DNA of 41,028 nt from positions 1 to 41,028 of IMG/VR virus record IMGVR_UViG_3300046450_001024; one strand, given 5' to 3'. A program made the position numbers and the translations under genes. The stretch comes from a virus. Numbering within the stretch: the first letter of the stretch is position 1; every line of letters starts with the position of its first letter. Shown one piece after another: positions 23,804 through 32,540 of this stretch. The notes under the pieces were generated by a model. It did not search any database and was not told the origin of the DNA. It saw only the letters and a program-made list of their open reading frames with translations.

Positions 23804-24796
23804 ATGAATTGGTATAGTATAAAAAATATTGCTAAAAGTGAAAACACTGAAGTGATGATATATGATGAAATTGGTAGTTATGGGGTAGATGCCAAGTCTT
23901 TTATAAATGAGATAAAAAACATTCCCAAAGATACATCTGTTCTTTTAAGAATAAACTCACCAGGAGGTTCTGTTATAGATGGTTTAGCAATATATGATGC
24001 TATAAATAGGATGCCACAAAAGGTTACTGCTCGTATAGAAGGTATTGCTGCTTCAATGGCTAGTGTTATTGCACTTGCTGCTGATGAAGTAATTATGAGT
24101 GAAAACTCTCTTTATATGATACACAATGTTTGGGGAGGTGAAGTTGGAGATTCAGATGATTTAAGAAAAGCTGCTGACCTTATGGATAAAATGGGTGAAA
24201 GGCTAATTAATATATATGTTTCAAAAACTGGTCAAACAGAAGAACAAATCCGTTCTTGGATGGATGCAGAAACTTGGTTTAACAGTTTAGAAGCACAAGA
24301 AGCAGGTTTTATCAATTTAGTTGAAGAGCCTATAAAGATGGCAGCTATGTTTGATATAAAAAAGTACGACTATAAGAATAGTGTTCTTGTAGAAAAATTA
24401 TTTAATAATCAAAAAAAAGAAAGTAACATGGAAAAAGAGTTTGAAAACTTAAAATCTTTTATTTCTGAAATGTTTAATAAAACAGCAGAAGCAAAAGAAG
24501 TAAAAATTCTTGACAACGAAGAAGTATCTAACAAAATGATTGCTATAGAAGAGTCTATTGAAGAGTCTAGTAAAGCTATTGTTGAGTTAAATGGTTCAAT
24601 AGTTGAAAAGGATGGTTACATAGCAACACTAGAAGCAGAAATAGCTACTTATAAAGTTGCAAAAATGGAGGGAACTCCAAGTGGTGTAGTACCTAGCAAA
24701 GATCCTAACCCAACTCCTGAAGCTAAGGAAGAAAATGCTTGGGATATGTATGCTAATAGTATTGCAGATAACAAAAAAATATATTTTAAAAATTAA
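23804..24796 (+). CDS. ClpP-type prohead protease with scaffold-like tail
   Basis: A 330-residue head maturation protease. The ClpP-like domain (1-190) shows NSPGGS (51-56), nucleophile Ser84 in GIAASMAS, and His107 in YMIHN. In related phages this protease removes scaffold sequences during capsid maturation. Residues 209-330 are a Glu/Lys coiled-coil region (FENLKSFISEMF, then EESIEESSKAIVELNGS) resembling a scaffold. An in-frame ATG at 24428, behind AAAAAAAAGAAAGTAAC, begins exactly at that region and could make a separate scaffold protein. Followed 20 bases later by the major capsid gene. Confidence 0.9.
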   Translation: MNWYSIKNIAKSENTEVMIYDEIGSYGVDAKSFINEIKNIPKDTSVLLRINSPGGSVIDGLAIYDAINRMPQKVTARIEGIAASMASVIALAADEVIMSENSLYMIHNVWGGEVGDSDDLRKAADLMDKMGERLINIYVSKTGQTEEQIRSWMDAETWFNSLEAQEAGFINLVEEPIKMAAMFDIKKYDYKNSVLVEKLFNNQKKESNMEKEFENLKSFISEMFNKTAEAKEVKILDNEEVSNKMIAIEESIEESSKAIVELNGSIVEKDGYIATLEAEIATYKVAKMEGTPSGVVPSKDPNPTPEAKEENAWDMYANSIADNKKIYFKN

Positions 24797-24816
24797 TTAA
24801 ACAAAAATAAAAGAAA

Positions 24817-25827
24817 ATGGCAAATGTAATAAGTACAAGTTTAACTTGGTCGCAAGAAGATGCTCAAAAGTATTTTTTAGCACCATTATTTTACGAAAAC
24901 GAACATCTTAAAGGAATGGATGTTATAACTGATGTTTCTGGAGTTTCTATCTTATTAGATAGATATACTTCTGTTAAAGACATCACGAAAACAATGACTA
25001 CAGCAACAAGTTTTACTGCTGATGGTACTCAATCTACTAATACTAACATAACTTTAACATTAATTAGATTAGAAGTTGAACACGCACAACAAGCAAATGT
25101 ATTATTCTCTCATATTAAATCTCAATTACTTAAAAAAGGAATTAATAGAGCTGATATGACTGGAACTATCTTCCAAGAAATTGTTTCTGAAGTTGTAATG
25201 CAAGGTATTAAGAGAGATTTCTCTACTATATTATGGTGGGGAGATGTAAATAATGGTGCAGGAACTCAAGCACTATGTAATGGAGTTTGGAAATCATTAG
25301 ATTTACAAGTTGGTGTTGGAGGATTCTCTATAGCAAACAACAGAGTAGTTGGAACTAATGCACTTACTAACTTAGAATCTATGTTAGCTCTTCGTTCTAA
25401 TGAATTAGCTGCAATGGACAATCAATTAATATATTGCTCAAGAGCTTTTGCTGATGATTATGCTTTTAGATTAAGAGCTGCTGGAACTCATGTTGCTGCT
25501 TATGCAGATTTACAAGATGGTATTTCAAATTTAAGATTTCAAGGTGTTAGATTAGTTGTAATTCCTTCTTGGGATGTTGATATTGCAACTCATGGAGCTG
25601 CTTTAGCAAATATGGCTAATGCTTTTGCTCCTGATGCTGTAGCAGAAACTAAATGTGCTATCTGGACTTCTGAAAACAACATCACTGTTGGTACAGACTT
25701 CCAAGCACAAGATGTAGACATGTGGTATAATAAAGATGAAAAAGAAAATAGATTCAGAATGTTGTACTCTATGGGTGTTGCTGTAAAAGAGCCTTTGATG
25801 TGTGTTGCTTCTGTTGAAACTGCATAA
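24817..25827 (+). CDS. Major capsid protein
   Basis: A 336-residue protein forming the capsid shell, most likely with the HK97 fold. It directly follows the prohead protease/scaffold gene and is itself followed by a strong terminator. It has no enzyme motifs. It has an N-terminal arm (MANVISTSLTWSQEDAQKYF), a helical spine region (SQLLKKGINRADMTGTIFQEI) and a C-terminal part (MWYNKDEKENRFRMLYSMGVAVKEP) typical of capsid proteins of this type. Codons are visibly richer in C-ending forms (TTC, ATC, AAC, TAC) than its neighbours, as expected for the most highly expressed gene. Leader is A-rich (AACAAAAATAAAAGAAA). Confidence 0.88.
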   Translation: MANVISTSLTWSQEDAQKYFLAPLFYENEHLKGMDVITDVSGVSILLDRYTSVKDITKTMTTATSFTADGTQSTNTNITLTLIRLEVEHAQQANVLFSHIKSQLLKKGINRADMTGTIFQEIVSEVVMQGIKRDFSTILWWGDVNNGAGTQALCNGVWKSLDLQVGVGGFSIANNRVVGTNALTNLESMLALRSNELAAMDNQLIYCSRAFADDYAFRLRAAGTHVAAYADLQDGISNLRFQGVRLVVIPSWDVDIATHGAALANMANAFAPDAVAETKCAIWTSENNITVGTDFQAQDVDMWYNKDEKENRFRMLYSMGVAVKEPLMCVASVETA

Positions 25828-25839
25828 TTAATAATATCT

Positions 25840-25871
25840 CTTAGGGGAGTTAATAGCTCCCCTAAGTTTTT
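25840..25871 (+). terminator. Strong intrinsic terminator after capsid gene
   Basis: A perfect 10-bp stem CTTAGGGGAG (25840-25849) / CTCCCCTAAG (25857-25866), loop of seven, then T5 (25867-25871). It would limit readthrough into the tail tube gene and set capsid protein in excess. Confidence 0.9.
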
Positions 25872-25895
25872 AACTAAAAAAAAAAATAAATAAAA

Positions 25896-26543
25896 ATGGC
25901 TTTAACTAAAGGACATGCAATTATATGTTGCGACAGAAACCGAAGAGGTGGTTTAAAAAGAATTTGGCTAATGGAACAAGGTGGATTAACTACTGTAGCT
26001 TACGCTGCTGCTGGATCGGGACCAGGTTCTGATGCTGCAGGTGGAGAATTTAACGCTTTTGCTTCATCAACTTTCTTTGAATTTGAATTTGATAGAGGAA
26101 CTGCTGGTTTCACTGCAAATGCAACAAGAGAGAATGGTTCTACTCTTGTAAATGTAGAACTAATGTTTTACATCCCTAAAGTAACTGAAGAAATTAATGG
26201 TAGATTAAGAGAATTAACTGAATCTTGTGGTGTTTACGCTTTAGTAGAAACTTACGCTGATGACTGTGATACTACTGCTCCAGAAACTTACTTCTTTATA
26301 TTAGGATATGATAAAGTATTTGAAAAGAAAGCATATATGGAGTTTTCTTCAGGTGAACAAGCTACAGGTGTTGGACTTCAAGATGCTAATGGAACTGCTG
26401 TAAAACTTGCTGGTGTTCACGCTGAATACCCAAGAGAAGCTATTGTAGTTGTATCTGGTGCAAATGTTGATCCAGGTAATAGTGGACAAATTGATTTTTA
26501 TCAGCCAAGTACAGGTGCTACATTAGCTTGGACAGCAGCTTAG
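25896..26543 (+). CDS. Probable major tail tube protein
   Basis: A 215-residue protein. The N-terminus (CCDRNRRGGLKRIWLMEQGG) and overall beta pattern (FEFEFDRGTAGFTANATREN, LMFYIPKVT, FFILGYDKVFE) match a conserved virion protein of Bacteroidota phages that I believe is the tail tube subunit. Codon use is capsid-like, with many C-ending codons, and strong terminators lie on both sides, indicating high and separate expression. The A-rich leader (AAAAAAAAAATAAATAAAA) also supports strong translation. Location between capsid and portal genes is unusual. A capsid decoration protein is the main alternative. Confidence 0.6.
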   Translation: MALTKGHAIICCDRNRRGGLKRIWLMEQGGLTTVAYAAAGSGPGSDAAGGEFNAFASSTFFEFEFDRGTAGFTANATRENGSTLVNVELMFYIPKVTEEINGRLRELTESCGVYALVETYADDCDTTAPETYFFILGYDKVFEKKAYMEFSSGEQATGVGLQDANGTAVKLAGVHAEYPREAIVVVSGANVDPGNSGQIDFYQPSTGATLAWTAA

Positions 26544-26563
26544 TATAACTTTTTTAAATAAAT

Positions 26564-26590
26564 AGGGGGTGAAATTCCCCCTGTTTTTTT
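26564..26590 (+). terminator. Intrinsic terminator after tail tube gene
   Basis: Stem AGGGGG (26564-26569) / CCCCCT (26577-26582), loop TGAAATT, then T7 (26584-26590). The next gene begins only 20 bases downstream. Confidence 0.88.
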
Positions 26591-26598
26591 ATCTTTAC
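26590..26598 (+). promoter_or_regulatory. Possible -7 box before portal unit
   Basis: TATCTTTAC followed by AT, inside the T-tract end of the terminator, 13 bases before the ATG at 26611. Nearly the same sequence (TATATTTACAT) precedes the gene at 39237. It differs by one base from TAnnTTTG. No clear -33 box is visible, so this is tentative. Confidence 0.35.
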
Positions 26599-26610
26599 AT
26601 AAAAAATATC

Positions 26611-26889
26611 ATGAAATATATATTCATTAAGGATTATTTTGTGTCTGCTGATGATGATGCCGTTCAAATAGCGGGTAATAGCTTTACAGTTTGTTTTAAT
26701 TCAGTTTTAAGCCAAAAAGTTTTATCTAATTTATATAAATTGGGCAAACCTTATGTTAGTTTTGAAGGTGAAGAAAAGCAAGTAGAAGTAATAAAGCCTA
26801 AATTCAAAATAAAAAAGAAAAAAGCTATCATAAATGAGCCGAAAAAAGAATCAAAAGCAGATAATAACCCAAACGAAGAAGAGTCCTAA
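26611..26889 (+). CDS. Hypothetical protein before portal
   Basis: A 92-residue protein starting MKYIFIKDYFVSADDDAVQI, with a small beta-rich N-terminal part and a Lys/Glu-rich tail (FKIKKKKAIINEPKKESKAD). The ATG at 26611 was chosen because an upstream in-frame GTG (26569) lies inside the terminator. The tail overlaps the portal start by 56 bases. It may be a small virion or head assembly protein; nothing is recognised. Confidence 0.6.
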   Translation: MKYIFIKDYFVSADDDAVQIAGNSFTVCFNSVLSQKVLSNLYKLGKPYVSFEGEEKQVEVIKPKFKIKKKKAIINEPKKESKADNNPNEEES

Positions 26890-28186
26890 AATATTAGGTT
26901 ACTCATTTTCTAAGGATTTATCAAAAGAAGCACCAAAAGAAACTAGCTTAATCTCTACAACATTAAGAGATGAGTGGATTCCTTTTGGAAAAAACAATTT
27001 ATTTCCACAAGAACTTTCAGAGCTTTCAAGAGCCGCATCTACACATAGAGCTATACTTGGAACAAAAACTACATTTAGTATTGGAGAAGGATTAAGAACC
27101 ACTAATAAGGCTTTAAGGTCATTATTAGAGGATGTTAATGTATATGGGGAATCAATGGATGATGTTGCAAAAAAAGTTTTATCTGATTATTGGAAACTAG
27201 GTAATGGATATATGGAAGTTGTTATAGGTCCAGGATATATTAACTTTTTTCATCAAGATGGTACTACAGCTAGAGTTCATAAAGATGGCAAACACATATT
27301 ATTACATCCAGATTGGGAACACGCAAGAAGATACCCAGATAATATGAGAAAAATTCCTATGTACCCTGAATACAGTAAGGAAGGAGAGATTTCTAGAAGT
27401 ATTGTTCATTTTTCTGATTACGAAAGCACTTATTATTATTATGGTATGCCTGATTATTGTGCAGCTTTAGACCATATTCGTATAGCAAATCAAATAGGAG
27501 TTTTTAATCTAACACGCTTCAAAAATGGATTTATGCCAAGTGCTATTGTTGAGCTAAACGCTGATATGGGAGAGGATGAAGCACAAGATTTTATTGATGA
27601 TGCTGTAGCTAAATTAACAGGAGCTGGAGATAATTCTAAAATATTATTTATAGCTAAAAATGGTGATGGAGATGCTACAAATGTTCAAATAATTAATGAT
27701 ACTAGTGATGGTTCTTTTATGGAGCTTCAAAAAATTACTAATGATAATATTATATCGGCACACAGATGGAATCCAGCGTTATCAGGTATTCAAGTGGCAG
27801 GTCAATTAGGAAACAATCAGCAAATATTAACAGCTTATGATATAGCTATGAGTACGGTTATAAAAGAACCTCAACAAATGTTTCTTAAATGTATTAAGAA
27901 AATATTAAAAATAGAAAGAGGAATTAGTGCTAGTGATTTAAGATTTTATACAAAACCTCCTGTTTCTTTATTAGGAACAATTAATCCTGCTGAATTTATT
28001 ACAATTAGAGAGGGTAGAGAGATATTTCATTTACCAGAGCTTACTGATGAAGAGTTAGCTGCTCTTATAGAAGAAAAATCATCTAAAAAACAAGAAACTC
28101 ATACAATGCCAGATGGAACAGTAATGCCAGGATCATCACATAAAGAAGAATCAACTAAAAAAGAAGAAGATGGCACTAATAACTAG
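26834..28186 (+). CDS. Portal protein
   Basis: A 450-residue protein forming the dodecameric ring at the capsid vertex through which DNA passes. Features: a lysine-rich disordered N-terminus, a wing/stem region (FSIGEGLRTTNKALRSLLED, then YWKLGNGYMEVVIGPG), a stem helix zone (RTFKNG-like LTRFKNGFMPSAIVELN) and a crown-like C-terminus that is Lys/Glu-rich. The pattern is that of PBSX/HK97-type portals. The gene lies after capsid and tube genes rather than before the protease. Its end overlaps the connector gene by 17 bases. Confidence 0.82.
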   Translation: MSRKKNQKQIITQTKKSPKILGYSFSKDLSKEAPKETSLISTTLRDEWIPFGKNNLFPQELSELSRAASTHRAILGTKTTFSIGEGLRTTNKALRSLLEDVNVYGESMDDVAKKVLSDYWKLGNGYMEVVIGPGYINFFHQDGTTARVHKDGKHILLHPDWEHARRYPDNMRKIPMYPEYSKEGEISRSIVHFSDYESTYYYYGMPDYCAALDHIRIANQIGVFNLTRFKNGFMPSAIVELNADMGEDEAQDFIDDAVAKLTGAGDNSKILFIAKNGDGDATNVQIINDTSDGSFMELQKITNDNIISAHRWNPALSGIQVAGQLGNNQQILTAYDIAMSTVIKEPQQMFLKCIKKILKIERGISASDLRFYTKPPVSLLGTINPAEFITIREGREIFHLPELTDEELAALIEEKSSKKQETHTMPDGTVMPGSSHKEESTKKEEDGTNN

Positions 28187-28649
28187 TACAGAAATAGTAT
28201 CTAAAGCAATGACAAATGCTAATTTTGACAAGCATTTAGTTAAATCTACTTTTATAGAGATAGCAGAATTAAATCATGTTAAACCGTTTTTAGGAAAAGA
28301 TTTATATGATGCTGTATCTCAAGGGGGATATGTAACATTATTAAATGATTATATTAAAGATTATTTAGCATTTTGTGTTAAATTTGAAATATTACCAGAC
28401 ATAACATACAATACAACATCTCAAGGTGTTGTAGATAACATGGCAGATTTTACAAGCCCTGTTAATGAAAAAAAATTAAATTATTTACGACAAGAAACTT
28501 ATAAAAAAGCAGATACTTTTAAAAAGAAAATGCACTTATATTTAGATGACAATCGTAATTTATATCCTGAATGGAAAGGCTGCGGAAGTTGTAGCTTATG
28601 TAATTCAGAAAGCTCTGTTAGTAAAAGACATGGCATAATAACTTATTAA
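28170..28649 (+). CDS. Head-tail connector-like protein (DUF6712-like)
   Basis: A 159-residue helical protein starting MALITSTEIVSKAMTNANFD. The pattern (I-T-x-x-E-I, then FIEIAELNHVKPFLGKDLYDAV, then LNDYIKDYLAFCVKFEILP) fits the DUF6712-type protein that usually follows the portal in Bacteroidota phages and is thought to be a head-tail adaptor. A C-terminal CGSCSLC Cys cluster is unusual. Overlap with the portal gene implies coupled translation. Confidence 0.65.
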   Translation: MALITSTEIVSKAMTNANFDKHLVKSTFIEIAELNHVKPFLGKDLYDAVSQGGYVTLLNDYIKDYLAFCVKFEILPDITYNTTSQGVVDNMADFTSPVNEKKLNYLRQETYKKADTFKKKMHLYLDDNRNLYPEWKGCGSCSLCNSESSVSKRHGIITY

Positions 28650-28652
28650 TAA

Positions 28653-29408
28653 ATGAAGCACCATAATAGTTTATCAGATAGTCAGATACATAATGCCAAA
28701 GGATTTGAGCCTGCAAGAAAGAGAAGTGTATCTACCAAAAACTTATCTGGAGTAGTAGAATGGGTAAAGGGTAATTATACAAGTACAGTTACAATTACTC
28801 CTACAGCTGATCAAGCAGGAAGTTTACATCATAGGTATTTTTGTTTATATAATAGTTATGATGTTACTAAATATGCTGTATATTTTAAAGTAACAGCAGC
28901 AACTACTTTAGCAACTCCTTCAGGTTATGGAGGTGTTATTGCTGTAGATTTAACTTCTTCAGGTATAAATTCTACAATAACTCAAGTTAGTGTAGCTTTA
29001 CATTCAGCTCTTAATGGTCATGCCGATTTTACAGCAACAAGAAATTCTAGTAATGAAATAATTACAGTAACAGGATTAACTAGTGCAAGTCCAGCAAAAA
29101 CAAATGAAATAGGTTTTACTATTTCTGTAGTAGATGTAGAACTTTCTGATGAAGTGCTAACAACTGATGCAAGTGGTAATTTAAAATTTACTTCATTAAC
29201 AAGTGTAGCAGCCGATAAAAACTACGTTCACACTCAAGGCTCTGCTGCTACAGTGTGGACAGTAACACATAATTTGGGGAAGAATCCAAGTGTAGCAGTA
29301 GTAGACTCAGCAGGAACAGTGGTAATAGGTCAAGTTGATTATGATACAATAAATCAAATAACCTTAACATTTAAAGCAGCTTTCTCTGGAAAGGCATATT
29401 TCAATTAA
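28653..29408 (+). CDS. Virion protein with fibre-like C-terminus
   Basis: A 251-residue Ser/Thr/Ala-rich beta protein. The C-terminal ~65 residues (from KNYVHTQGSAATVWTVTHNLGK to FSGKAYFN) form a module found at the ends of phage fibre proteins; the related sequence IAVTHNLGTRAVMVQMFD closes the next gene product. The N-terminal part (TSTVTITPTADQAGSLHHRYF) is a separate beta domain. It may be a short fibre or decoration protein. It starts three bases after the connector gene stop. Confidence 0.6.
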   Translation: MKHHNSLSDSQIHNAKGFEPARKRSVSTKNLSGVVEWVKGNYTSTVTITPTADQAGSLHHRYFCLYNSYDVTKYAVYFKVTAATTLATPSGYGGVIAVDLTSSGINSTITQVSVALHSALNGHADFTATRNSSNEIITVTGLTSASPAKTNEIGFTISVVDVELSDEVLTTDASGNLKFTSLTSVAADKNYVHTQGSAATVWTVTHNLGKNPSVAVVDSAGTVVIGQVDYDTINQITLTFKAAFSGKAYFN

Positions 29409-29440
29409 TAAATAACTAAATAAACTAAATAAATTAAACA

Positions 29441-31162
29441 ATGGCAATTAAATTTTTACATGATCTTGATGTTTCTGGAAACATAGATCATAACAACAAT
29501 CAAGCACTAAATATGGTGCTACAACAATTAAGCACCAATCCTGCTACAGTAGTAGAGGGTAAAATTTTCCAAAACACTACTACAGATAAAGTGTATGTAG
29601 GTCTTAATGGTTCTTGGGTAGAATTATCAAGTTCAACTGGAGATATAACAGAAGTAATTGGAGGTACAAGTATTGATGTTTCAGGTGGAACAACTGGTGC
29701 TGCTACTGTAAACTTAGATAGTTCTACTGTTAGTGCTATTTCAGCTAACACATCTAAAACAGGAATAACTAGTGGTCAAGCATCTGCAATCACTGCAAAT
29801 ACTGCCAAAACAGGGCTTAGCGCAGCACAATCAAATGCTATTTCAGCAAATACTTCTAAGACAGGTATTACTTCATCACAATCAGATGCTATTACTGGTA
29901 ATACATCTAAAACAGGTATTACTTCTTCTCAAGCAAGTGCAATAATTGCAAATACTGCTAAAACTTCAGATATAAACCACAATGTTTCTACTGATTTAAG
30001 CGTAACAGCTAATGCAACTTCTTTAACTGTAGTATCTTCAGATGGGGATAATGCTTCTCTTCCAGCAGCTACATCTTCTGCATGGGGTGCAATGACTGAT
30101 GAACAAGCTTCTGCTGTAACAGCAAATAGTGCTAAGACTGGTATTACCTCTGGACAGGCTTCAGCTATTACTGCAAATACAGCTAAGACAGGTATAAGTT
30201 CAGGACAAACTTCTGCAATAACAGCTAACACAGCTAAAACAGGTATTACTGCATCACAATCTGATAATATTGCAGCGAATAATTCAAAAACTGGAATTAC
30301 ATCTGCACAGTCATCTGCAATTACAGCGAATACTGCTAAAACTTCAGATATTAATCATAATGTTACTACAAATTTAAGTATTACTGGTACAACAGCTGCA
30401 AGAGTAATAGTTTCTTCTGATGGTAGTAATGCAACAATTCCTGTAGCAACTACTGGTGCTTCAGGTGTTATGTCTGCTGCGCAAGTAACTACTTTAAATG
30501 CAAAGGCAAATACATCTTCTCCAACATTAACTGGAACTCCAGCAGCTCCAACTGCAAGTGCATCAACAAATACAACTCAAGTAGCAACTACTGCTTATGT
30601 AACTACTGCTGTAAGTAATTTAGTAGGAGGTGCGCCAGGTGCTTTAAATACTTTAAATGAATTAGCAGCAGCAATCGGAGATGATGCTTCATATGCTAGT
30701 GGAATAACAACTGCCTTAGGACTTAAAGCTACAATAGCTTCTCCAACATTTACAGGAACAGTAGGAGGTATAACTAAAGCTATGGTAGGTTTAGGAAATG
30801 TACCAAATACTTCTTTTAGTGGTTCAAATACTGGGGATGAAGTTGCTGCAAGTATAGGTACTGCTGGTGTTGTTGAAAGAGCTACAGATGCAGAATCATT
30901 AGCTGGAGCAGATACTTCAAGATATGTAACTCCTAAACATTTAGCAAATAGAACTTACACTACTACAATAGGTGGTGCTACTTCTATAGCTGTAACTCAC
31001 AATTTAGGTACAAGAGCAGTTATGGTGCAAATGTTTGATACATCTTCTTACGAAACTATATATGCTCAAGTAGTTAGAAATACTACTAATCAAGTAACTG
31101 TAGGTTTTAATTCAGCACCATCTAGTGGTGATGTAACAATATTGGTTTCTAAAATTCAATAA
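29441..31162 (+). CDS. Tail fibre with duplicated repeat modules
   Basis: A 573-residue fibre. Residues 102-169 and 228-295 each hold four 17-residue repeats of the form A-N-T-x-K-T-G-I-T-S-x-Q-x-x-A-I-T. Both sets are followed by ANTAKTSDINHNV and a ~45-residue spacer, so the whole ~126-residue module is duplicated. Such repeats form trimeric shafts. The part after ~355 (GTPAAPTASASTNTTQVATT, then FTGTVGGITKAMVGLGNVPN) resembles lambda-type side fibre segments, and the last ~60 residues carry the THNLG module. It likely binds the host surface. Leader is A-rich. Confidence 0.8.
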   Translation: MAIKFLHDLDVSGNIDHNNNQALNMVLQQLSTNPATVVEGKIFQNTTTDKVYVGLNGSWVELSSSTGDITEVIGGTSIDVSGGTTGAATVNLDSSTVSAISANTSKTGITSGQASAITANTAKTGLSAAQSNAISANTSKTGITSSQSDAITGNTSKTGITSSQASAIIANTAKTSDINHNVSTDLSVTANATSLTVVSSDGDNASLPAATSSAWGAMTDEQASAVTANSAKTGITSGQASAITANTAKTGISSGQTSAITANTAKTGITASQSDNIAANNSKTGITSAQSSAITANTAKTSDINHNVTTNLSITGTTAARVIVSSDGSNATIPVATTGASGVMSAAQVTTLNAKANTSSPTLTGTPAAPTASASTNTTQVATTAYVTTAVSNLVGGAPGALNTLNELAAAIGDDASYASGITTALGLKATIASPTFTGTVGGITKAMVGLGNVPNTSFSGSNTGDEVAASIGTAGVVERATDAESLAGADTSRYVTPKHLANRTYTTTIGGATSIAVTHNLGTRAVMVQMFDTSSYETIYAQVVRNTTNQVTVGFNSAPSSGDVTILVSKIQ

Positions 31163-31165
31163 TAA

Positions 31166-31606
31166 ATGAGTAAAGTTAATAAGTACGAAAAATTTGGTTC
31201 TCGTAACTTTAGTCCTAGTGGCATAAGCTCTACATCTGGTGAGGCAGAAGGGGATATTATGTATTATGGTTCTACTTCAGTAATTATTGGTAGGGTTTAT
31301 GTCTGGACAGGGGATTGGGTTGCAGCAGATGCTGATATTGCACTTCATGGTTCTAACTTATTAGCTTTAGCTTTAGGAACAGGAGCAGCAAATAGTGTAG
31401 GGATGCTTTTAAGAGGTATGGCTTATTTAAGTAATGCTAATGGAAATGGAGGTTCTCCTCTTTATTTAAGTACAAGTGCTGGACTTTTAAGCTCTTCAGC
31501 TCCTACTGCTGTTAGTGATGTGGTTAGAATAGTTGGATATAATATTGAATCTACAAAAATTTGGTTTAATCCAGACAACACTTCAATAATACTAGCAGAT
31601 GCCTAA
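31166..31606 (+). CDS. Small virion protein, possible decoration or fibre domain
   Basis: A 146-residue Gly/Ser/Ala-rich beta protein. The segment from LLALALGTGAANSVGMLLRG to GSPLYLSTSAGLLSSSAP, then VRIVGYNIESTKIWFNPD, is a pattern seen in phage decoration and fibre-associated proteins. No signal peptide. Its end overlaps the next gene by 8 bases. Exact role unknown. Confidence 0.55.
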   Translation: MSKVNKYEKFGSRNFSPSGISSTSGEAEGDIMYYGSTSVIIGRVYVWTGDWVAADADIALHGSNLLALALGTGAANSVGMLLRGMAYLSNANGNGGSPLYLSTSAGLLSSSAPTAVSDVVRIVGYNIESTKIWFNPDNTSIILADA

Positions 31607-32540
31607 TATTGGTCTTTTAAATAATGTAGAATCAGCATCACTTGCAAAAGTGAACGCAATAGAAATGGCTAGTGTTGCAGGTGTTAATTCAATAGATTAT
31701 TCTGCTCCTTCTGCTGGATTTACAGATAACCAAGCAGTAGCAAGATCAATAACAACTGGAGTAGGGCAGTCAATAAGACTTGCAGATACTAATGGTAAAT
31801 TTAATTTTATTCAATCAGATGCTTATTCAATTAGTTTTTGGATAAAAGTAGGGTGGTCTACATCATTAAATACTAATATACATTTATTTGCATCTGCCGT
31901 AGACCCTTATGTATCTTACACTAATTTAATTAGAATTTATTACAGAGAAGATAATAATAGAATTTATTATCAATTTGCATCTGGAAGCCCTTCAAGATAT
32001 AGTCAGAATTTTTGGCTAATGCAAGTTAATTCTGGAAATTATGCAGCTGCATATCAAGCTGCTGGATTAGGAAGTAGTTATTGGAGTGCTTCAAATAGAG
32101 GGAATGTTGGAGATGATGATTTTACACTAATAACTATTACACAAAGTGCTACTGCAAATGCTGGTGGAAACTATGCGACTATGTATTGGAACGGAACGAG
32201 TATGGGTAGTGGATATTATGCTAATGGAAATAGCAATGGTGCTGTAAATATGACTACTGCCGATAGACAAATAACAGTAGGTAGTAATTCTTGGTCTTAT
32301 GCGAAATCTGGTAATAGTGCTGAAACACAATATAATGATTTGTCTTGGTGGAATAAACAATTATCAGCTTCTGAAGTTGCAGAGATATATAATGAAGGAA
32401 CGAGAATGGATTTAACTACACATTCGGCAGCAAGTAATTTAAAAGGCTATTATAAATTTGAGGGGAATGGGAATGATTCAAGTAATAGTAATGGAAATCC
32501 TTTTGTTGTAAGCGGGAATAGTAATTTTGAAAATATATAA
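31599..32540 (+). CDS. LamG/concanavalin-like receptor-binding protein
   Basis: A 313-residue protein. Residues about 60-300 show a LamG-like jelly-roll: FNFIQSDAYSISFWIKVG at the start, a central VTITQSATANAGGN-like strand set, and the typical closing YNDLSWWNKQLSASEVAEIY followed by LKGYYKFEGNGND. Such domains bind glycans. With the fibre genes upstream it is likely a virion-tip adhesin. The stop and the next ATG overlap by one base (TAATGA). Confidence 0.72.
   Translation: MPNIGLLNNVESASLAKVNAIEMASVAGVNSIDYSAPSAGFTDNQAVARSITTGVGQSIRLADTNGKFNFIQSDAYSISFWIKVGWSTSLNTNIHLFASAVDPYVSYTNLIRIYYREDNNRIYYQFASGSPSRYSQNFWLMQVNSGNYAAAYQAAGLGSSYWSASNRGNVGDDDFTLITITQSATANAGGNYATMYWNGTSMGSGYYANGNSNGAVNMTTADRQITVGSNSWSYAKSGNSAETQYNDLSWWNKQLSASEVAEIYNEGTRMDLTTHSAASNLKGYYKFEGNGNDSSNSNGNPFVVSGNSNFENI

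Noticed and set aside
29744-30364. Repetitive region as a CRISPR array or minisatellite
   Set aside because: The repeats are in frame, vary at synonymous sites and encode a regular 17-residue fibre motif.
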